Positions 20,850 through 31,100 of a stretch of 64,000 bases of DNA are shown one piece after another. Every line of letters begins with the position of its first letter. The first letter of the stretch is position 1. The stretch is from the NCBI RefSeq assembly GCF_001425405.1, contig NZ_LMQP01000003.1, forward strand, positions 1,264,642-1,328,641. Reading direction: 5' to 3'. The stretch is from Sphingomonas sp. Leaf412. Its GTDB lineage: Bacteria > Pseudomonadota > Alphaproteobacteria > Sphingomonadales > Sphingomonadaceae. The translations under genes were made by a program, and so were the position numbers. The notes under the pieces are model-generated. The model searched no databases, had not been told where the DNA came from, and worked only from the letters and a program-made list of their open reading frames with translations.

Positions 20850-22471
20850 GTGAAACTCCGTTTGGCTGCGGGGGGATCGATCAGTTCCGCCTCGGGAAAG
20901 GCATCGAACGCGGCGGCGACGACGGGGTGTCCGCGCGCGTCGTCGTGGCGTGCCTGGAGGACGGCGAGTTCGCGCTCCCCGATCGTCGGCGCACCGTCCG
21001 CATCCGACAGCGACAATTGCCATGTCCGGCCGGTGGCGGTGCGCAGGGCGGCGGCGAGTTCGGCGAGCGTGTCGGCGGACAGGGGTCGACTGCCGCTGAA
21101 CACGATCTCGCCGGGAGCATAGGACACGACGCGCGCGCCATGCTTCAACCGCACGCCCAGCGCATGATGCCCGGCCCCCTCCACCAGCGCGATGACGCCG
21201 GCGAAATCGGCCGGGCTGCGATCCGCCGGCGCGGCCGGGGGCGGGGGCGCGGCGGCGGCGGGAGGCGCGACACCGGTGGCGAGCCGGCGCGCGAGGTCGC
21301 CGGGATCCGGAAGCGACGACGCGTGGATCGCGCGCAGCACCGCCATCTCCGCCGTCTCGACCGGCAAGGCGGCGCGCCCGACCTCCTCATGCCCCTTCAG
21401 CAGCAATTGCCACAGGCGGTGGAGCAGCGGGAAGGACAGCTTCCCCGCCCAGTCGCGGTACGCGGCGCGTTCCTCCGCGGGCAGCGAGGCGTCGTCCTGC
21501 GCCCCCACCTTCACCTGCGTCACGCCGTGCACCGCCTCCAGCAGCGCGCGCATGACGCCCGCGGGATCGACGCCGAGGTCGTATTGCCGCCGGATCGCGG
21601 TCAGCGCGCCCGGCGCGTCGCCCGACAGGATCAGCGCCAGCAGGTCGCGCACCGCGCCGCGATCCGACAGGCCCAGCATGTCGCGCACCGCATCCGCCGT
21701 GACGCCGCCGCCCGCCATGTCGGCATGCGCGATCGCCTGGTCCAGGATCGACAGGCCGTCGCGCGCCGATCCTTCCGCCGCGCGCGCGATCAAGGCCAGC
21801 GCCTCCGGCTCCGCCGTCACGTCCTCCGCCTCCGCCACCATGCGGAAATGCTCCGCCAGCGTGTCGGCGGGGATGCGGCGCAGGTCGAAGCGCTGGCAGC
21901 GCGACAGGACGGTGACGGGGACCTTGTTCACCTCGGTCGTGGCGAACAGGAACTTCACGTGCGGCGGCGGTTCCTCCAGCGTCTTCAGCAACGCGTTGAA
22001 CGCGTTCTTCGACAGCATGTGGACCTCGTCCACGATGTAGATCTTGAACCGCGCCGACACCGCGGCGTAGCGCGAGGCATCGATGATCTCGCGCACGTCG
22101 TCGACGCCGGTGTGGCTGGCGGCGTCCATCTCGATCACGTCGATGTGGCGCCCCTCCGCGATCGCGCGGCACGGCTCGCACACGCCGCACGGGTCGATCG
22201 TCGGCCCGCCCTGCCCGTCCGGGCCGATGCAGTTCAGCGCCTTCGCGATCAGCCGCGCGGTGCTGGTCTTCCCCACGCCGCGCACGCCGGTCAGCAGGAA
22301 GGCGTGCGCGATCCGGTCGCGACGGATCGCGTTTTCCAGCGTGCGGACCATCGCGCCCTGACCGATCAGTTCGCCGAACGTCTGCGGCCGGTATTTGCGC
22401 GCGAGCACGCGATAGGGCTGCGCGGCGGCGGCGGGCTGGGGCGGTTCGCCAAGGTCGAGGAAGTCGGCCAT
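20846..22471 (-). CDS. dnaX: DNA polymerase III subunits gamma and tau
   Basis: This is the clamp-loader ATPase. It has Walker A GVRGVGKTST (about residue 48), four zinc-ligand Cys in CIGPDG through CGVCEPC, Walker B IYIVDEVHML and sensor 1 FATTEVNKVP, followed by domains II-III, a Pro/Ala-rich linker (about 405-425) and a short C-terminal domain that binds polymerase in tau. At 541 residues it is in the normal range for alphaproteobacteria. I did not see an obvious slippery A-run for a gamma frameshift product. Confidence 0.96.
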   Translation of the reverse strand: MADFLDLGEPPQPAAAAQPYRVLARKYRPQTFGELIGQGAMVRTLENAIRRDRIAHAFLLTGVRGVGKTSTARLIAKALNCIGPDGQGGPTIDPCGVCEPCRAIAEGRHIDVIEMDAASHTGVDDVREIIDASRYAAVSARFKIYIVDEVHMLSKNAFNALLKTLEEPPPHVKFLFATTEVNKVPVTVLSRCQRFDLRRIPADTLAEHFRMVAEAEDVTAEPEALALIARAAEGSARDGLSILDQAIAHADMAGGGVTADAVRDMLGLSDRGAVRDLLALILSGDAPGALTAIRRQYDLGVDPAGVMRALLEAVHGVTQVKVGAQDDASLPAEERAAYRDWAGKLSFPLLHRLWQLLLKGHEEVGRAALPVETAEMAVLRAIHASSLPDPGDLARRLATGVAPPAAAAPPPPAAPADRSPADFAGVIALVEGAGHHALGVRLKHGARVVSYAPGEIVFSGSRPLSADTLAELAAALRTATGRTWQLSLSDADGAPTIGERELAVLQARHDDARGHPVVAAAFDAFPEAELIDPPAAKRSFT

Positions 22472-22570
22472 CGCCCCCCCATAAGCGCTCGGGCCGGGTT
22501 CGTCAGCGCAATTCGCCCCGGGTGTTTGTCCTTGCAATTGTGCGGTGCAGCGCGCATGTTGCACGGCTTC

Positions 22571-24256
22571 ATGACCGTAAACGACCTCCCGCCGCTTCTG
22601 GCCGAAGCGCTCACCGCGCGCGGCTATGCCACGCTCACCGCCGTCCAGTCCGCCGTGACCGCCCCCGAAGCGGAGGGCCGCGACCTTGTCGTGTCCGCGC
22701 AGACCGGATCGGGCAAGACGGTGGCCTTCGGCCTGGCCATGTCCGCCGAGCTGCTCGACGCCGGTCCGCCGCGCGCGCCGATCGCCCTGTGCATCGCGCC
22801 GACGCGCGAGCTGGCGTTGCAGGTCAGCCGCGAGCTGATGTGGCTGTACGAGAAGGCGGGGGTCCGCATCGCGACCTGCGTCGGCGGCATGGACGCGTCG
22901 CGCGAACGCCGCGCGCTCGGGTCCGGCGCGCATGTCGTGGTCGGCACGCCGGGGCGACTGCGCGATCACCTCGAACGCGGGGCGCTGGAGCTGGGCAGCC
23001 TGAAGGCGGTCGTCCTGGACGAGGCGGACGAGATGCTCGACATGGGCTTCCGCGAGGATCTGGAAGAGATCCTCGATGCGACGCCGGGGGAGCGGCGCAC
23101 CTTGCTGTTCTCCGCCACGATGCCCAAGCCGATCGTGGCGCTGGCGAAGCGGTACCAGCGCGACGCGCTGCGCATCTCCACCGTGGGGGAGGATCGCGGC
23201 CATGGGGACATCGCCTATCAGGCGGTGACCGTCGCACCCGCGGATATCGAACATGCCGCGATCAACCTGCTGCGCCTGCACGAGGCGGAGACCGCGATGC
23301 TGTTCTGCGCCACGCGCGACAACGTCCGGCACCTGCACGCCAGCCTGGTCGACCGCGGGTTCGCCGCCGTCGCGCTGTCGGGGGAGCATAGCCAGAACGA
23401 GCGCAACGCCGCGTTGCAGGCGCTGCGCGACGGCCGCGCGCGCGTGTGCGTCGCGACCGACGTCGCCTCGCGCGGGATCGACCTGCCGACGCTCAGCCTG
23501 GTCATCCATGTCGAGCTGCCGCGCGATGCGGAGACGTTGCAGCATCGGTCGGGCCGCACCGGGCGCGCCGGCAACAAGGGCACCGCGGTCCTGATCGTCC
23601 CCTATCCGCGCCGTCGCCGCGTCGACATGATGCTGCGCGGCGCGCGGATCGCGGCCGAGTGGGTCGAGGTGCCGACGGTCGAGGACATCCGCGCCAAGGA
23701 TCACGAGCGGCTGCTGGTAAAACTGCTCGCGCCCGTCGAGGTGGACGAGGAGGATCGCGCGCTGGCCACGCGGTTGCTGGCCGAGAAGTCGCCGGAGGAT
23801 ATCGCCGCGGAGCTGGTGAAGCTGCACCGCGCGTCGATGCCCGCGCCCGAGGAACTGATCGCGGGCACGCCCGAGGCGCGCAAGGCGAAGCACGAGGAAG
23901 GGCACCGCCCCGGCTTCGACGACACCGTCTGGTTCCGCATGAACGTCGGCCGGCGCCAGCGGGCGGAGGCGCGCTGGATCCTGCCGGTGCTGTGCCGCCG
24001 CGGCCACATCACGAAGAACGAGATCGGCGCGATCCGCATCGCGCAGGGCGAGACGTGGTTCCAGGTCCCGCGCACCGTCGCGCCGCGCTTCGCACAGGCG
24101 GTCGCGCGCAGCGCCGATCCGCAGGGCGAGGACGAGAACGGCATCCGGATCGAGCAGGCCCCCGCGGGCGCCACCCCGCCCGACCAGGGCGGCGGCGCGC
24201 CGCGCGGCGGACCGCCGCGGTCCGGCCCGGCGCGCAAGGGGCCGCCGCGCCGCTAA
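22571..24256 (+). CDS. DEAD-box RNA helicase with DbpA-type RNA-binding domain
   Basis: All core motifs are present: SAQTGSGKT (motif I), APTRELA (Ia), DEAD (II), SAT (III) and HRSGRTGRAG (VI). After a helical linker the C-terminal part (about residues 455-520, from GRRQRAEARWILPVL to TWFQVPRTVA) fits the DbpA RNA-binding domain, and a Gly/Pro/Arg-rich tail closes the protein. Such enzymes work in ribosome assembly or cold response. I chose ATG 22571 (MTVNDLPP); an ATG five codons earlier is possible. It is divergent from dnaX with about 100 bp between. Confidence 0.93.
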   Translation: MTVNDLPPLLAEALTARGYATLTAVQSAVTAPEAEGRDLVVSAQTGSGKTVAFGLAMSAELLDAGPPRAPIALCIAPTRELALQVSRELMWLYEKAGVRIATCVGGMDASRERRALGSGAHVVVGTPGRLRDHLERGALELGSLKAVVLDEADEMLDMGFREDLEEILDATPGERRTLLFSATMPKPIVALAKRYQRDALRISTVGEDRGHGDIAYQAVTVAPADIEHAAINLLRLHEAETAMLFCATRDNVRHLHASLVDRGFAAVALSGEHSQNERNAALQALRDGRARVCVATDVASRGIDLPTLSLVIHVELPRDAETLQHRSGRTGRAGNKGTAVLIVPYPRRRRVDMMLRGARIAAEWVEVPTVEDIRAKDHERLLVKLLAPVEVDEEDRALATRLLAEKSPEDIAAELVKLHRASMPAPEELIAGTPEARKAKHEEGHRPGFDDTVWFRMNVGRRQRAEARWILPVLCRRGHITKNEIGAIRIAQGETWFQVPRTVAPRFAQAVARSADPQGEDENGIRIEQAPAGATPPDQGGGAPRGGPPRSGPARKGPPRR

Positions 24257-24288
24257 CGCGGGAGCGGGCGCGGGCGTCCGTAACCTCG

Positions 24289-24365
24289 CATTCCTGCGAA
24301 AGCAGGAACCCAGGGCCGCAAACGTCGCCGTTCGTTACCCTGGGCTCCTGCGTTCGCAGGAGCAC
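24289..24365. repeat. Dispersed palindromic repeat, type C
   Basis: Two hairpins face each other: TTCCTGC-GAAA-GCAGGAA (24291-24308) and CTCCTGCG-TT-CGCAGGAG further right. The outer arms (CCAGGG... and ...CCCTGG) make a larger cruciform. A related copy lies at 50888-50940 and a half copy at 31779-31798. Confidence 0.85.
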
Positions 24366-24397
24366 ACCACCTTCTAGGGAACGTTCACATCGACCGT

Positions 24398-24422
24398 TGA
24401 CAGTGCGCCCGCCGGACTGTCA
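24398..24422. promoter_or_regulatory. Candidate operator before the GH3 gene
   Basis: TGACAGT (24398-24404) and ACTGTCA (24416-24422) form a perfect inverted repeat with an 11-nt centre, 28 bp before the GH3 start. TTGACA at 24397-24402 overlaps the left arm and could be a -35 element. The factor that would bind is unknown. Confidence 0.45.
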
Positions 24423-24449
24423 CGACCCGTCCAAAATCTGGAGAGGTCG

Positions 24450-26861
24450 ATGTCCGTAGCCCCCCGCTTCCTGATCGCGCTGGCCGCGACCGTGCTGCCG
24501 TGCGCCGTCGTGGCGCAGGATACCACGGTCCATCCCGAGCGCTGGCCGGCGGTGAAATGGCCGATCGCGCGGGATGCCGCGACCGAGGCGCGGATCGCGG
24601 ACCTGCTGCGCCGCATGACGGTGGAGGAGAAGGTCGGGCAGGTCGTCCAGGCCGACATCGCCAGCGTCACCCCCGACGACGTGAAACGCTATCACCTGGG
24701 TTCCGTGCTGAACGGCGGCAATTCCGGGCCGGGCGGCGACGATCTGGCGCCCGCGGCGAAGTGGCTGGACCTGGCCGACGCCTTCCACGCCGCGTCCACC
24801 GATCGCAGCGGCGGCGGGGTCGGCATTCCGATCCTGTGGGGCACCGATGCGGTCCACGGCCACAGCAACATCGTCGGCGCGACGTTGTTCCCGCACAACA
24901 TCGGGCTGGGCGCGGCGAACGATCCGGACCTGATCCAGCGGATCGGCGCCGCCACCGCGGCGGAAATCCGCGTCACCGGGCAGGAATGGACCTTCGCCCC
25001 CACGATCACGGTGCCGCAGGACGCGCGCTGGGGGCGGACGTACGAGGGCTATTCGTCCGATCCGAAGCTGGTCGCGCGTTACGCCGACCGCATGGTCCTG
25101 GGGTTGCAGGGACCGGCGACGGGCAAGGCGATGCTGGACGGGCCGTACGTCCTTGCCAGCACGAAGCATTTCCTGGCCGACGGCGGCACGTTCGAAGGGC
25201 GCGACCAGGGCGATGCGCGGATCGACGAGGCGACGCTGCGCGACGTCCACGGCCTGCCCTACGTCCCCGTCATCGAGGCGGGCGTCGGCACCGTCATGAC
25301 CAGTTTCTCCAGCTGGAACGGCGTCAAGATGGCGGGGCACAAGGGCCTCGTTACCGACGTGTTGAAGGGGCGGATGGACTTCGGCGGGTTCGTCGTCACC
25401 GACTGGAACGCGCACGGACAGGTCGCGGGCTGCACCAACGCCAGCTGCCCGCAGGCGCTGCTGGCGGGGATCGACATGTACATGGCGCCCGACAGCTGGA
25501 AGCCGCTCTACGCCTCGCTGCTGGCGCAGGCGAAGGACGGCACGATCCCGGCGGCGCGGCTGGACGATGCCGTCGCGCGCATCCTGCGCACGAAGATGCG
25601 GCTCGGCCTGTTCGAGGCGGGGAAGCCGTCGACGCGGTTGCTGGCGGGCAAATGGGACCTGCTGGGCGCGCCCGCGCACCGCGCCATCGCCAGGGAGGCG
25701 GTGGGCAAGTCGCTGGTGCTGCTGAAGGACACCGGCGTCCTGCCGCTGAAGCGCGGCGCGCGTATCCTGGTCGCGGGCGATGCGGCCGACGACATCGCGC
25801 GCCAGTCGGGCGGATGGACGCTGACGTGGCAGGGCACCGGCCTGACCAACGCCAATTTCCCCGGCGCGACCTCGATCTGGGCGGGCATCCGCGACGCGAC
25901 GGGCGGCAAGGCGGAACTGTCGCCCGAGGGGCGTTTCACGACGAAGCCCGACGTCGCGATCGTCGTGTTTGGCGAGACGCCCTATGCGGAATTCCAGGGC
26001 GATCTGAAGACCGTGCAGCTGCGCGCGGACCTGCGGCGGCTGGACCTGATGAAACGGTTGAAGGCGCAGGGGATTCCCGTCGTCGCGGTCATGCTGACGG
26101 GTCGGCCGCTGTTCATGGGGCCGGAGTTGAACACCGCCGACGCGTTCGTCGTGGCGTGGCTGCCGGGCAGCGAGGGCGCGGGCGTCGCGGACCGATTGTT
26201 CGACGGCATATTCACCGGGCGCCTGCCGATGCCCTGGCCCGCCAGCGCGCGGGCGGACGGGGCGACTCTGTATTCGCTGGGCCACGGGCTGTCGAAGGCG
26301 GCGGCGTGGACGCGCGTGCCGGAGGATGCGGGCGTTGCCGACGAGGACGCGGGCGGCATCTATTTCGCGGATGGGGTGCCCGCCAGCGGCTGGTCGCTGA
26401 TGGCCACCAGCGGCGGCAGCGCGACGCGCGTCACGTCGGTGCCCGTCGTCAACGGCCGCATCCGCGTGACCGCGGTCGACGCGCGCGTGCAGGAAGGCGC
26501 GCGCGCCTTCGCTTTCGCGGGCGGGGGCGCGCAGGAGGTCGCGCTGACCGCGCCCGCGCCGCTGGACCTGACGCGCGAGGCGAACGGGGACGTGATGCTG
26601 GTCGCGACGATGCGCGCGGACGGCGCGACGGCGCGCGACGCGACGCTCGCGTGCCTGGGCAAGGGGTGCACCGGCGGCGTGCCGCTGCCCGCGCTGACAC
26701 CCGGCAAGTGGCAGACCGTGGGCGTGCCGCTCCACTGCCTGGGCATTGTGTCGGCGGTCGAATCGCCCTTCGTCCTGCGCAGCGCGGGGGCGATGCGCGT
26801 GGCGGTGGCGCGGGTGGCGCTGGGCACCGCGGCGGATACCGTCGCGCGCTGTCAGAGGTAG
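24450..26861 (+). CDS. GH3 glucan 1,4-beta-glucosidase with C-terminal ExoP-like domain
   Basis: The enzyme releases glucose from beta-glucans or cello-oligosaccharides, probably in the periplasm. It has a signal peptide (to about residue 22, cleaved after VVA), a GH3 N-terminal barrel with nucleophile Asp318 in GFVVTDWNAHGQV, the KHFLADGGT motif near 240, a C-terminal alpha/beta domain (about 395-600) and a last 150-residue galactose-binding-like domain as in ExoP. At 803 residues it is full length. GGAGAGG lies before the ATG. It faces the acetyltransferase gene, overlapping its stop by 10 bp, and belongs by content to the carbohydrate locus on the right. Confidence 0.94.
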   Translation: MSVAPRFLIALAATVLPCAVVAQDTTVHPERWPAVKWPIARDAATEARIADLLRRMTVEEKVGQVVQADIASVTPDDVKRYHLGSVLNGGNSGPGGDDLAPAAKWLDLADAFHAASTDRSGGGVGIPILWGTDAVHGHSNIVGATLFPHNIGLGAANDPDLIQRIGAATAAEIRVTGQEWTFAPTITVPQDARWGRTYEGYSSDPKLVARYADRMVLGLQGPATGKAMLDGPYVLASTKHFLADGGTFEGRDQGDARIDEATLRDVHGLPYVPVIEAGVGTVMTSFSSWNGVKMAGHKGLVTDVLKGRMDFGGFVVTDWNAHGQVAGCTNASCPQALLAGIDMYMAPDSWKPLYASLLAQAKDGTIPAARLDDAVARILRTKMRLGLFEAGKPSTRLLAGKWDLLGAPAHRAIAREAVGKSLVLLKDTGVLPLKRGARILVAGDAADDIARQSGGWTLTWQGTGLTNANFPGATSIWAGIRDATGGKAELSPEGRFTTKPDVAIVVFGETPYAEFQGDLKTVQLRADLRRLDLMKRLKAQGIPVVAVMLTGRPLFMGPELNTADAFVVAWLPGSEGAGVADRLFDGIFTGRLPMPWPASARADGATLYSLGHGLSKAAAWTRVPEDAGVADEDAGGIYFADGVPASGWSLMATSGGSATRVTSVPVVNGRIRVTAVDARVQEGARAFAFAGGGAQEVALTAPAPLDLTREANGDVMLVATMRADGATARDATLACLGKGCTGGVPLPALTPGKWQTVGVPLHCLGIVSAVESPFVLRSAGAMRVAVARVALGTAADTVARCQR

Positions 26862-27973
26862 CGAATCCACCAGCGGTCGCTGCGCCGCTTCACCCCCGCG
26901 AACCAGCGCGTCGCCAGCCATAACGGCGGCGCGCAGACTGCCGCGATCGCCCAGACCCAGGCGATCGACGGCACGTCGCCCGCGCCCCCGCCCGCCTGCG
27001 TCCAGATCAGACGCAGGAGGTGGAGCGCGTAGATGTGCAGCAGGTAGAAGAACAAGGGCGCGCCGCCCAGCACCGCCAGCGGCCCGCCCCGCCCCTCCCA
27101 CGCCGCCAGCAGCAGCGCACCGATGCCGAGCGTCAGCAGCAGGAAATCCAGCGACGGCGGGTATTTCGTCAGGTTGAGAAACGACATGACGGTCGCGAGC
27201 GGCGTCGCGCCCACGGTCCACGCCACCGGCTCCCCATAGCCGTTCGCCGCGCGGATCGCCACGAAGGCGAGCAGCATCGCGACCCCCGCCGCGATCAGCC
27301 TCCGCCGCCGTACCGCCGCCGGACCCGCGAACCACGGGCCGATCGCATAGCCGATCGCGATGACGCCGATCCACGGCAGCACCGGATAGGACGTACGCGC
27401 GCGCAGCCCCTCCGCCAGCGGCAGCACCGCGCGCTCGTGCAGGATCGCCCATGCCGCATGCGCGGGCGTGCCGGGTGCGAAGGCGACGGGATCGAGCAGA
27501 TTGTGCCCCGCTACGATAACGATCCCGATCGTCGCCACCGCCGCCCGCGGCAGGTGGACCAGCGCGGCCAGCGCGATCATCGACAGGCCGATCGCCCAGA
27601 TCACCTGAAGGTAGATCATCGCGGGCGGCACCGCGAAGCTCCAGCCGAATCCCACCAGGGTCAGCTCCAGCGCGATCAGGAACAGCCCGCGCTTCAGCAG
27701 GAATGCGGACACCGCCGCCGCCGACCGTCCCCGCCCGTACAGCCACGCCGCCAGCCCGGTCAGCGCCACGAACACCGGCGCGCACAGATGCGCCGCCAGG
27801 CGGGTGAAGAACAGGCCCGGCGTGGTCGTCGCGATATCCATCGGGTCGCCGACCTGATGCCCGATGAAGAAGAATTCCCGCGCATGATCGACCAGCATCA
27901 ACAACATCACCAGCCCGCGCAGGCCATCGATCGAACGAATGCGCTGCGTCGTCGCTGTGCCCTGGATCGTCAT
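26852..27973 (-). CDS. HGSNAT-like membrane acetyltransferase (DUF1624)
   Basis: The 373-residue protein has about ten transmembrane helices. Its N-terminal motif RSIDGLRGLVMLLMLVDHARE matches the catalytic part of heparan-alpha-glucosaminide acetyltransferase relatives, in which the His of the DHA motif takes the acetyl group. The C-terminal helices hold FFYLLHIYALHLLRL. It may move acetyl groups across the inner membrane onto sugars, which would fit acetylated xylan, but the substrate is inferred only from neighbours. I chose ATG 27973 (MTIQGTATT) because it precedes the family start directly. It is divergent from the TonB receptor. Confidence 0.85.
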   Translation of the reverse strand: MTIQGTATTQRIRSIDGLRGLVMLLMLVDHAREFFFIGHQVGDPMDIATTTPGLFFTRLAAHLCAPVFVALTGLAAWLYGRGRSAAAVSAFLLKRGLFLIALELTLVGFGWSFAVPPAMIYLQVIWAIGLSMIALAALVHLPRAAVATIGIVIVAGHNLLDPVAFAPGTPAHAAWAILHERAVLPLAEGLRARTSYPVLPWIGVIAIGYAIGPWFAGPAAVRRRRLIAAGVAMLLAFVAIRAANGYGEPVAWTVGATPLATVMSFLNLTKYPPSLDFLLLTLGIGALLLAAWEGRGGPLAVLGGAPLFFYLLHIYALHLLRLIWTQAGGGAGDVPSIAWVWAIAAVCAPPLWLATRWFAGVKRRSDRWWIRYL

Positions 27974-28160
27974 GGCGGACCCATGATACGTTATCTCATC
28001 AACGTCAATGGCGAACCTGCCGAGGAATATTGTTTGCGATAACGCGTACCGTAGGGTCACTTTCGCAATGGCGCGCGACCGCCGACGAATTGTTGTTGCG
28101 GCCCATATGGCGATCCGGTATCGACGGATTTCGAAGTGGCGCGCGTTCCTCGATCTGGAA

Positions 28161-28173
28161 TGATAGCGCTACC
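28161..28173. promoter_or_regulatory. LacI/XylR-type operator before the TonB receptor
   Basis: TGATAGCGCTACC contains the palindrome TAGCGCTA and is close to the operator I recall for Caulobacter XylR (TGTTAGCGCTACCA), a LacI-family repressor of xylose genes. It lies 19 nt before the GTG start and next to the ribosome site GGGAGGGG, where a bound repressor would block expression. No LacI-family gene is present in the window. Confidence 0.6.
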
Positions 28174-28192
28174 TTTTCTGGGAGGGGATGCA

Positions 28193-31100
28193 GTGGAAAC
28201 CGGTGTCATCGTTCGTCGCGATCTGCCGACGATCAAGCGTGTCGTGATGGGCGCCTCCGCGCTCGCGATTGCGGCCGGGCTGTGTGCGCCCGCGTTCGCG
28301 CAGACCGCCGATTCGGCACCCGCGACGGAAACCCCCGCCACTCGCCCCGACGCCGCGAAGACGCCGCAGACGAAGGGCACCGTCGTCACGACCAGCTCCT
28401 CCGCCGACGCGCAGATCGGTGCCAGCGGCAGCTCCACCGACGCGGCGCAATCGACCCCGATGCAGACCGCGACGGACGCGGAGGGCAACGACCTGATCGT
28501 CACCGGTTACCGCCAGTCGCTGCAAAGCGCGCAGAGCATCAAGCGCAACGCCGATTCGATCGTCGATTCGGTCAGCGCCGAGGATATCGGCGCCCTTCCC
28601 GACCGTTCCGTCGTGGAGACGTTGCAGCGCATCCCCGGCGTGTCGATCAGCCGCTTCGCCGCGGGCGTCGACCCCGATCATTTCTCGGTCGAGGGATCGC
28701 AGGCGACGGTCCGCGGTCTCACCTACGTCCGGTCCGAATTCAACGGGCGCGAGGCGTTCTCCGCGCTCAACGGTCGCTCGCTCGGCTTCCAGGACGTACC
28801 GTCCGAATTGCTGGGCGGCGTCGACGTGTTCAAGTCGCCGACCGCGGACCGGATCGAGGGCGGCATTTCGGGCATCGTCAACCTGCGCACGCGCAAGCCG
28901 TTCGATGCGAAGGGCACGTACCTCGCCGGATCGCTGGAGATGAATTACGGCGACTTCGTCAGCAAGTCCGCACCGACCATCTCGATCCTGGGCAGCACGC
29001 GCTGGGACACCGGCATCGGCGAGATCGGCATCCTGGGCAGCGCGGTCTATTCGCAGCTGTTCACGCGCAACGACCGGTTGCAGGTATCCAGCTTCCGCAA
29101 CCGGCCGATCTACAGCAACGGGACGCGCACCGACGTCGTCCCCTTCGCCGGCGCGACGCAGACCGGCAGCGGGCTGTTCCCGCGCGGCGCGGTGATCGGG
29201 ACGCAGACGTTCGAGCGCGAGCGCCAGGGCTATTCCGCAGCGCTCCAGTGGCGGTCGCCCGACCGGTCGATGGAGGCATCGTTCCAGTTCCTGCGCTCCG
29301 ACGCGCGACAGGATTGGTTCGAGAACACGATCGAGATCGCGACCGACAACGTCACCTCCAACGGCGACAGCCGGGCGCGGGCGGGCACGTCGATCAGCTT
29401 CGACGCCGACAATCTGTTCGACCAGGGGCTCATCACCGGGCCGACCGGCTGGCGCGCGGACCAGAATAACGCGGAATCCGCCGCGACCCCCGCGGGCCGT
29501 CGCACGCCCGCCTTCGGCCTTCAGTCGAACAACCAGTTCCGCGAGCACAAGGAGCGGAGCGTTACTGACGATTTCGGCTTCAACTTCAAATGGAACGTCA
29601 ACGAGCGGATCGGCATCACGGTCGATTACGATCACGTCAATTCGCGTGGCGAGGTGCTGGACAACGGCATCTGGGGCACGACGTACCAGGATGCGTTCAT
29701 CAAGCTGAACGGCAAGGACCTGCCCGTGGTGCAGTTCGTGTCGCCGCAATCGTGCGAGGGCGCCGCGCTGAACGCGCAGGGGCAATGCGTCGGCACGCCG
29801 GGGGCGACGGGGAGCTTCCCCACCTACTACACCGGCACGCACCAGAATTTCACCGATCCGTACAACAACTTCTGGCGTGCCGCGATGGATCACGCGGAGG
29901 AATCGTCGGGCAATTCAGACGCCTTCCGCATCGACGGCGAGCTGACGTTTCCGGACAGCAATTTCCTGAAGGCGGTGCGCGCGGGCTATCGCTACGCCGA
30001 CCGTGACCAGATCGCGCGCAACTCCACCTACAATTGGGGTGTGTTGTCCGAGCAGTGGGGCAATGGCGGCCCGGTGTGGATGGACGAGCGCATCGGCGGC
30101 GTCGGCGGCGACCAGCAGGGCACGACGTCGCAGGCGGGATCGTACGACGCCTTCACCTTCAACAACTTCTTCCGCGGCGCGGCGGGCGATCCGACCGGGA
30201 ACCAGGGCCGCCTGTACTATGCAGGCAAGCCCGCGCAGGACTATGCGTCGTACATCGCCTTCGCCAAGTCGATCCGCAACGAATGGCTGCCCGCGGGCAC
30301 CGTGCCGACGGGCGGCGCGGGCGGCTGGCTTCCGCTCGCCGAACGGCCGGGCACCGTCGACGGCGGCTATTACCTGCCGGGCGAGATCAACCCGATCGAG
30401 GAGATCAACAACGCCGGCTATATCATGGCGAACATCGACACGACGTTCGCCAACGACTGGCGCCTGACCGGCAACATCGGCGTGCGGTACAGCGATACGA
30501 AGCGCACCAGCAGCGGCTTCATCCAATATTCCACCGCCGAGCCGCTGACGGTCGACGCGACGTGCCGGACCACCATCCAGCAGATCGTCAATCCGCAACC
30601 GGGACAGGCCGTACCCGCGACGCCCACGGTGCCCGCGGGCTGCGCCTTCCTGTACAGCAACCCGCAGCTGCGCGCGAACGTCCGCGCGTTCCAGAACGGC
30701 GCGATCGTGCCGAACGATTTCAAGACCAGCTACGATTACTGGTTGCCCGCGGTGAACCTCAAGCTGGAAGTGACGGACGAGCTTCAGTTCCGGGCCGCGT
30801 ATTTCAAGGGCATCTCGCCGCCCAACACGACGCAGATCCGCAATTACTTCCCGATCTCGATCACGCCGCAGGTGCCCGCGGGCGCGGTGCTGACTGTCGT
30901 CCCCAACACCGCCACGGCGGACCCGAACGACGGCATCATCCAGAACGAGGGCGTCGTGCGGTTCGAGGGCGCGGGCATCCGTTCGGGTTCGCCCGACCTG
31001 TTGCCGGTCACCGCCGACAATTTCGACCTGACCGCGGAATGGTATTTCAACAAGGTCGGATCGCTGACCGTGTCCGCCTTCTACAAGGAGGTGAAGGGCG

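Noticed and set aside
20927..22570. Long upstream extension of the RNA helicase frame
   Set aside because: It runs antisense to dnaX; the helicase family start is at 22571.
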